From positions 1-6,287 of the forward strand of contig JADGRT010000194.1 of assembly GCA_017880715.1 (NCBI GenBank): a stretch of DNA of 6,287 nt. Reading direction: 5' to 3'. Positions within the stretch are counted from its first letter, which is position 1, and each line of letters starts with the position of its first letter. Shown here in pieces: positions 4,895 through 6,287 of the stretch. The notes below the pieces were generated by a model that was not told the origin of the DNA, did not search any database, and saw only the letters and a list, made by a program, of their open reading frames with translations. The DNA comes from Verrucomicrobiia bacterium. GTDB taxonomy: Bacteria; Verrucomicrobiota; Verrucomicrobiia; Limisphaerales; UBA1319. Both the position numbers and the translations under genes were made by a program.

Positions 4895-5821
4895 ATGAGC
4901 TACGACCATCGAAAACAGGCAATCCGGCCGGTGATCCGACGCGGGCCGGGGGTGGCGTTCACTTTAATCGAGCTGTTGGTGGTCATCGCGATCATCGCCA
5001 TTCTCGCCAGCCTACTGCTGCCTGCCCTCGCCGGGGCGAAAAGCCGGGCTCAAAGATTAAAATGCACCGCTCAAATGAAACAGCTCGGACTCGGATTCAC
5101 TCTGTTTACCAGCGACCACAATAACCGCTATCCGCCTACGGCCTATGCTACCGGCGACTACCAGTATCAGTTATCGTGGGACGATTACCTTCACCGCTAC
5201 ATTGGCGGCACCGCTCCCGATGCGGATCTCATCCTGGGCATTTCGGGCGGCATGGCCAATCCGGGATCCATTCCCAAGATCCTCAAATGTCCCGCCGACC
5301 GCATCGAGATCGGCATCGATTATGCTCCCTATAGCAGCCGACGAACCTATGCGATGAATTGGGCGGGCCCCAATTTTATTGTAGGTTCGAAGAATGGAGC
5401 CTTGCCGCCCGCGAATTACGGCGTGGGCATCTATTTTAATCTCCGAGGCGAATCTCCGGGAGGGCTGCCGGATTGGGATCCCCCGGGCTACCGGGACAGC
5501 GTGGTCGCCGATACCGCCGGGACGATCTTGCTGGCCGAACTTCCCAACGGCCGAAACGCCGCCGGGAACGACTGGCCTTCTTTCTGCGCCGGTCCCGGCA
5601 CGGGTGTCCCCGGCGGGTTGTCGCCTGATTGCGTTCAACTATCCAAAGCCAGCTCGTTCAACACGATCAGCTACGGCACGGTCGCCTACGGACTGCACGC
5701 CCGACGGTTCAATTATCTTTTCCACGATGGGCACGTATCGACCCTCAAGGTTACGGCGACGGTTGGCGCCGGCACAACGAACGCCCCCAAAGGCATGTGG
5801 ACAATGACGCCCGGCGACTGA
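4895..5821 (+). CDS. Prepilin-type N-methylation/H-X9-DG domain protein (pseudopilin-like)
   Basis: Proteins of this class are cut by a prepilin peptidase and placed in the inner membrane, in type IV pilus/type II secretion-like machinery; their exact role in PVC bacteria is mostly unknown. The 308-residue product has a 21-residue basic leader, then FTLIELLVVIAIIAILASLLLPAL from Phe22, with Glu26 as the usual Glu at +5. The residue before the cut is Ala21 rather than the classical Gly. A helix (AKSRAQRLKCTAQMKQLGLGF, about 48-68) continues the pilin stalk. The globular part has YPP and LKCPAD (Cys132) and ends with HARRFNYLFHDGHV: His268, nine residues, then Asp278-Gly279, the H-X9-DG motif of a family common in Planctomycetota, Verrucomicrobiota and Lentisphaerota. 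The ATG at 4895 has no Shine-Dalgarno site. It follows the lipoprotein-like gene by 16 bp. Class is secure; specific function is not. Confidence 0.93.
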   Translation: MSYDHRKQAIRPVIRRGPGVAFTLIELLVVIAIIAILASLLLPALAGAKSRAQRLKCTAQMKQLGLGFTLFTSDHNNRYPPTAYATGDYQYQLSWDDYLHRYIGGTAPDADLILGISGGMANPGSIPKILKCPADRIEIGIDYAPYSSRRTYAMNWAGPNFIVGSKNGALPPANYGVGIYFNLRGESPGGLPDWDPPGYRDSVVADTAGTILLAELPNGRNAAGNDWPSFCAGPGTGVPGGLSPDCVQLSKASSFNTISYGTVAYGLHARRFNYLFHDGHVSTLKVTATVGAGTTNAPKGMWTMTPGD

Positions 5822-5867
5822 TTTTTGGCGGCAAACAGGGCAAACGGCAAAAAACGGTAGAATAAAC

Positions 5868-5895
5868 TTGCCTCCCGCGCGTGCATGTCTATGGT
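5868..5895 (+). promoter_or_regulatory. Weak candidate promoter for the secreted-protein gene
   Basis: TTGCCT (5868-5873), 16 bases, then TATGGT (5890-5895), each matching the sigma-70 consensus at four of six positions. It would start RNA near 5902 and give a leader of about 94 bases before the ATG at 5996. A second -10-like hexamer, TATCAT (5958-5963), lacks a -35 partner. Low certainty. Confidence 0.22.
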
Positions 5896-5977
5896 CGCCG
5901 AAGATGGACTCGGCGCCAAAGCAATTCTAAACGGCGTCAGCCTTAAAAGTGCGATCCTATCATTAGCAACCGCGTAA
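5885..5977 (+). CDS. Possible 30-codon ORF in the leader of the secreted-protein gene
   Basis: ATG at 5885 to TAA at 5975-5977 encodes MSMVAEDGLGAKAILNGVSL and ten more residues, ending LSLATA. It has no Shine-Dalgarno site and no recognised family, and it ends 18 bases before the next gene. If the candidate promoter at 5868-5895 is used, RNA would start inside this ORF, which argues against translation. Probably chance, listed because it fills most of the spacer. Confidence 0.15.
   Translation: MSMVAEDGLGAKAILNGVSLKSAILSLATA
5896..5915 (+). repeat. Hairpin upstream of the secreted-protein gene
   Basis: A perfect 6-bp inverted repeat, CGCCGA (5896-5901) and TCGGCG (5910-5915), with an 8-base loop. 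It lies at the start of the possible leader RNA and has no T-run after it. It could be a leader structure or chance. Confidence 0.3.
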
Positions 5978-5995
5978 CCTCAACCCAGCATATCT

Positions 5996-6287
5996 ATGAA
6001 ACAGCAATCGAAATTCCAGCGATGGATCACCTCAGTCACAGCCGGCCTCGCCTTGATGGCGTCGGCCAGCCTGGGCTTGGCGCAAAACACCAACCCAACC
6101 AACACCTTTGACACAGCCGACAGCACAACGTCGTTTGTGCAGTGGTGGGGCGGCGGGGGCGCGGGCGCGACCATGACATGGGACGGCACTTTGGACGCCG
6201 GCAATGATCCAGCCTCCGGCTCCGTCAGGTATGAAGCCAACTTCGTGGGAGCTGCCGGTGAACAGTTCATGACGTTTTTCACCATCG
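5996..6287 (+). CDS. Secreted protein of unknown function, N-terminal 97 codons, truncated by window edge
   Basis: The frame from the ATG at 5996 stays open to the right edge. Residues 1-29 are a typical Sec signal peptide: a basic start (MKQQSKFQR), a hydrophobic core (TAGLALMASASLGLA) and a likely signal peptidase I cut after Ala29, before Gln-Asn. The mature start is Asn/Thr-rich, then FDTADSTTSFVQWWGGGGAG (38-57), MTWDGTLDAGNDPASGSVRY (60-79) and a strand-like EANFVGAAGEQFMTFFTI. The pattern of aromatic and small residues, with Trp50, Trp51, Trp62 and an SGS turn, resembles the beta-sandwich sugar-binding modules of exported PVC proteins, but no family can be named from 97 residues. No Shine-Dalgarno site is visible. 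An exported protein is well supported; any binding role is speculation. Confidence 0.8.
   Translation, partial: MKQQSKFQRWITSVTAGLALMASASLGLAQNTNPTNTFDTADSTTSFVQWWGGGGAGATMTWDGTLDAGNDPASGSVRYEANFVGAAGEQFMTFFTI

Noticed and set aside
5171..5638. Minus-strand ORF of 155 codons
   Set aside because: Antisense to the prepilin-type protein; no motif of its own.

Overview
The window looks like ordinary chromosomal DNA from a moderately GC-rich Gram-negative bacterium, most likely Verrucomicrobiota (Pedosphaera/Limisphaerales-like). The evidence is: a prepilin-type protein with a C-terminal H-X9-DG motif, a protein family expanded in the PVC phyla; a ParE-type topoisomerase of the Bacteroidota/PVC style; few Shine-Dalgarno sites; and an intergenic heptamer repeat (AACNNNN on the minus strand). 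The phylum call rests on recognising family style, not on a search.

Layout. Positions 1-546 (minus) hold the N-terminal 182 codons of enolase, cut by the left edge. A 233-bp divergent spacer (547-779) separates it from a plus-strand housekeeping run: nucleoside-diphosphate kinase (780-1214), a type IIA topoisomerase B subunit of the ParE kind (1240-3069, 25 bp after ndk), an A-type iron-sulfur carrier (3185-3571) and an HscB-like J-domain co-chaperone (3631-4251). The last two point to Fe-S cluster assembly, but IscS, IscU, HscA and ferredoxin are not in view.

A 210-bp spacer (4252-4461) follows, with a degenerate 7-bp tandem repeat, a perfect small inverted repeat and a candidate promoter that would give a very short leader. 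Next comes an apparent two-gene unit: a small lipoprotein-like or membrane-anchored protein whose C-terminal part resembles a pseudopilin tail (4462-4878), then a prepilin-type N-methylation/H-X9-DG protein (4895-5821). A 174-bp spacer (5822-5995) with a weak promoter, a hairpin and a 30-codon ORF leads to the start of a secreted protein (5996-6287), cut by the right edge.

The window joins a conserved housekeeping block (glycolysis, nucleotide balance, DNA topology, Fe-S assembly) to a lineage-type accessory block of envelope or secreted proteins. I see no mobile element, CRISPR array, rRNA, tRNA or clear defence system, and no convincing undescribed system. The points most worth checking are the heptamer repeat, the altered TOPRIM motif in ParE, the lipoprotein/prepilin pair and the general lack of Shine-Dalgarno sites.
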